Source of the DNA: Echinostoma caproni
Taxonomy: Eukaryota; Platyhelminthes; Trematoda; Plagiorchiida; Echinostomatidae
Length of the DNA stretch: 19,360 bases
Direction: 5' to 3'
NCBI GenBank assembly: GCA_900618425.1
Contig: UZAN01048483.1
Location: forward strand, 4,682 to 24,041
The notes below the pieces were generated by a model that was not told the DNA's origin, searched no databases, and saw only the letters and a program-made list of their open reading frames with translations. The position numbers and the translations under genes are program-made. This document shows positions 18,283 through 19,360 of this stretch, piece by piece. Position 1 is the stretch's first letter, and every line of letters begins with the position of its first letter.

Positions 18283-19360
18283 TGTTCACTTCAGTTTATA
18301 CAAATATTAACCATGCACTTTCGTGCGCCGGTTGTGGGTGCTGTCTCATGACTGCCCATTGGGATAAAAAAGAAGAAGGAAGAATAGAATTTTGTCAACA
18401 CAGCCAAAGAAAATATAGAATTTATATGGATTATGCTTGCAAGGATAATGAGTAGATGCACAAGAGCCACTGGATGCGACACCCCCCCCCCGCCATATCA
18501 CTCAGTGCCTCTAACCACCAGTTACGATGATCCCAGGGTCCCTAACCAGGAAGCGTAACGCGATCCTTGTGAGCAAGTCTCCTGATTAGGCTTTTCATAT
18601 TCTTGTGCTAGGTCTGAGTTTGGCCAGCCTACTTTTTTCAACATAATATCTCTCCGCAAACAGCACGCCCTGTGGCAATCTATCAGGTAACATACGCAGC
18701 ACATGCCCCAACCAACGCAGTCTATGCAGGTCAACCACTTGTTCTAGTGGACGACCGCGATCACCTAAAACTCTGCACCTGAACCTCAGCATTTCTAATC
18801 AGGATGCCCTACTAAACTACGGCAGTATGACGTAGAGGATTTTCCAAACGGGTACATAAGAATTTGGGGCACGACATACTTCGCGGTAGCGCATACCGAG
18901 GCGTTTTTCTTTGTGAATCCTGACCAGACCTTTGGACTTAGAAGGCAGTGTGGTGTAGATCCTACGCGAGTGCATAACTGAAGCACTCGTGTGAGAGCTG
19001 TTGACTCGTACTGAACCATCCAGACGAACGGTGCAGAGTCGGCTGTTAACCGGGTTCCAATCGAGAAGTGAACGCTCGGCTTTGACACTCAGCGCAATCC
19101 CAACACCAGCAAAACCACGAACTTCGGATGTTGAAACGCCTGAAACACAGAGAGTGGAGCGTGAGGATGAAGTTGGATCTGGAGAACGCAAGATGATCGA
19201 AGTAGGGTCTTGTATGCATGTTTCGGAGACAGTATACATCTAAATGGAAGGTTTCAAGGGTTCTAGCTAAGGCGGCTTGTTGACCTATCTGATAGAGTGT
19301 GCGGACATTAAATGAGGCTAAGTGGAAAGGAGATTTTGGTTTCAAAAATCTGATAGCCTC
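18283..19360 (-). mobile_element. RTE retrotransposon with internal deletion (continues past the window edge)
   Basis: On the minus strand the right part encodes the start of the endonuclease: PFHLASFNVRTLYQIGQQA (near 19333-19280), SETCIQDPTS, and FAGVGIALSVKAERSLLDW, NSRLCTVRLDGSVRVNSS. The left part (18792-18500) encodes the reverse transcriptase tail: RCRVLGDRGRPLEQVVDLHR, LRWLGHVLRMLPDRLP, then LRGTE-like remnants. The 3' UTR block at 18370-18283 matches 9335-9424. The end of the endonuclease and almost all of the reverse transcriptase are missing, so roughly 2 kb was lost. A run of C at 18481-18491 replaces part of the usual DMAGYRKQW region. Confidence 0.85.

Noticed and set aside
1..19360. 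CRISPR arrays, rRNA genes, functional tRNA genes, bacterial operons
   Set aside because: No regularly spaced repeats, rRNA segments or complete tRNA cloverleaf were seen; the tRNA-like parts are SINE heads.

Overview
This window looks like draft nuclear genome from a digenean trematode (blood- or liver-fluke type). The evidence is genes split by GT-AG introns, several decayed RTE-type non-LTR retrotransposons of the kind common in flukes, tRNA-derived SINEs, hammerhead-ribozyme repeats of the schistosome type, and two isolated N positions. Nothing looks bacterial: there are no operons or rRNA/tRNA genes, and most open frames are shadows. The species call is inference.

The host gene is on the minus strand and reads from high to low coordinates. 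It is a Dicer-family ribonuclease. Three exons fit together exactly in phase. Exon 10510-10331 holds the start of the platform domain. Exon 2014-1735 holds the rest of the platform. Exon 884-1 runs from the end of the platform through a very divergent PAZ position and a connector into RNase IIIa, and leaves the window still open. The RNase IIIa signature is NLERLELWGDSFLK. Two weaker upstream exons are proposed: 17372-17277, resembling the end of the Dicer DUF283/dimerisation fold, and 16133-16005, a Ser/Asn-rich linker. The helicase would lie to the right of the window, and RNase IIIb and the dsRBD to the left.

The introns are large and full of mobile DNA. Intron 1734-885 holds a tRNA-derived SINE (family B). 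Intron 10330-2015 (8.3 kb) holds an almost full-length but dead RTE on the minus strand (about 5628-2520), a 3' RTE fragment on the plus strand (about 5628-5930), a 5'-truncated RTE on the plus strand (about 6930-9425), and an inverted pair of hammerhead-ribozyme motifs (9482-9664). The region 10511-16004 holds a fourth, badly decayed RTE (10980-13265, plus), which stops where a family A SINE begins (13266-13457), plus further SINE A pieces and a CA microsatellite. Further right are SINE B copy 2 (16877-17157) and a minus-strand RTE remnant (18283 to the window end) whose middle is missing.

The most notable points are the Dicer exons, one of them a long frame with no stop, inside what looks like pure repeat; the apparent loss of recognisable PAZ motifs; and the inverted hammerhead pair. 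The RTE copies lie in opposite orientations, so a Dicer pre-mRNA would carry both sense and antisense retrotransposon sequence. All retrotransposon reading frames here are broken.
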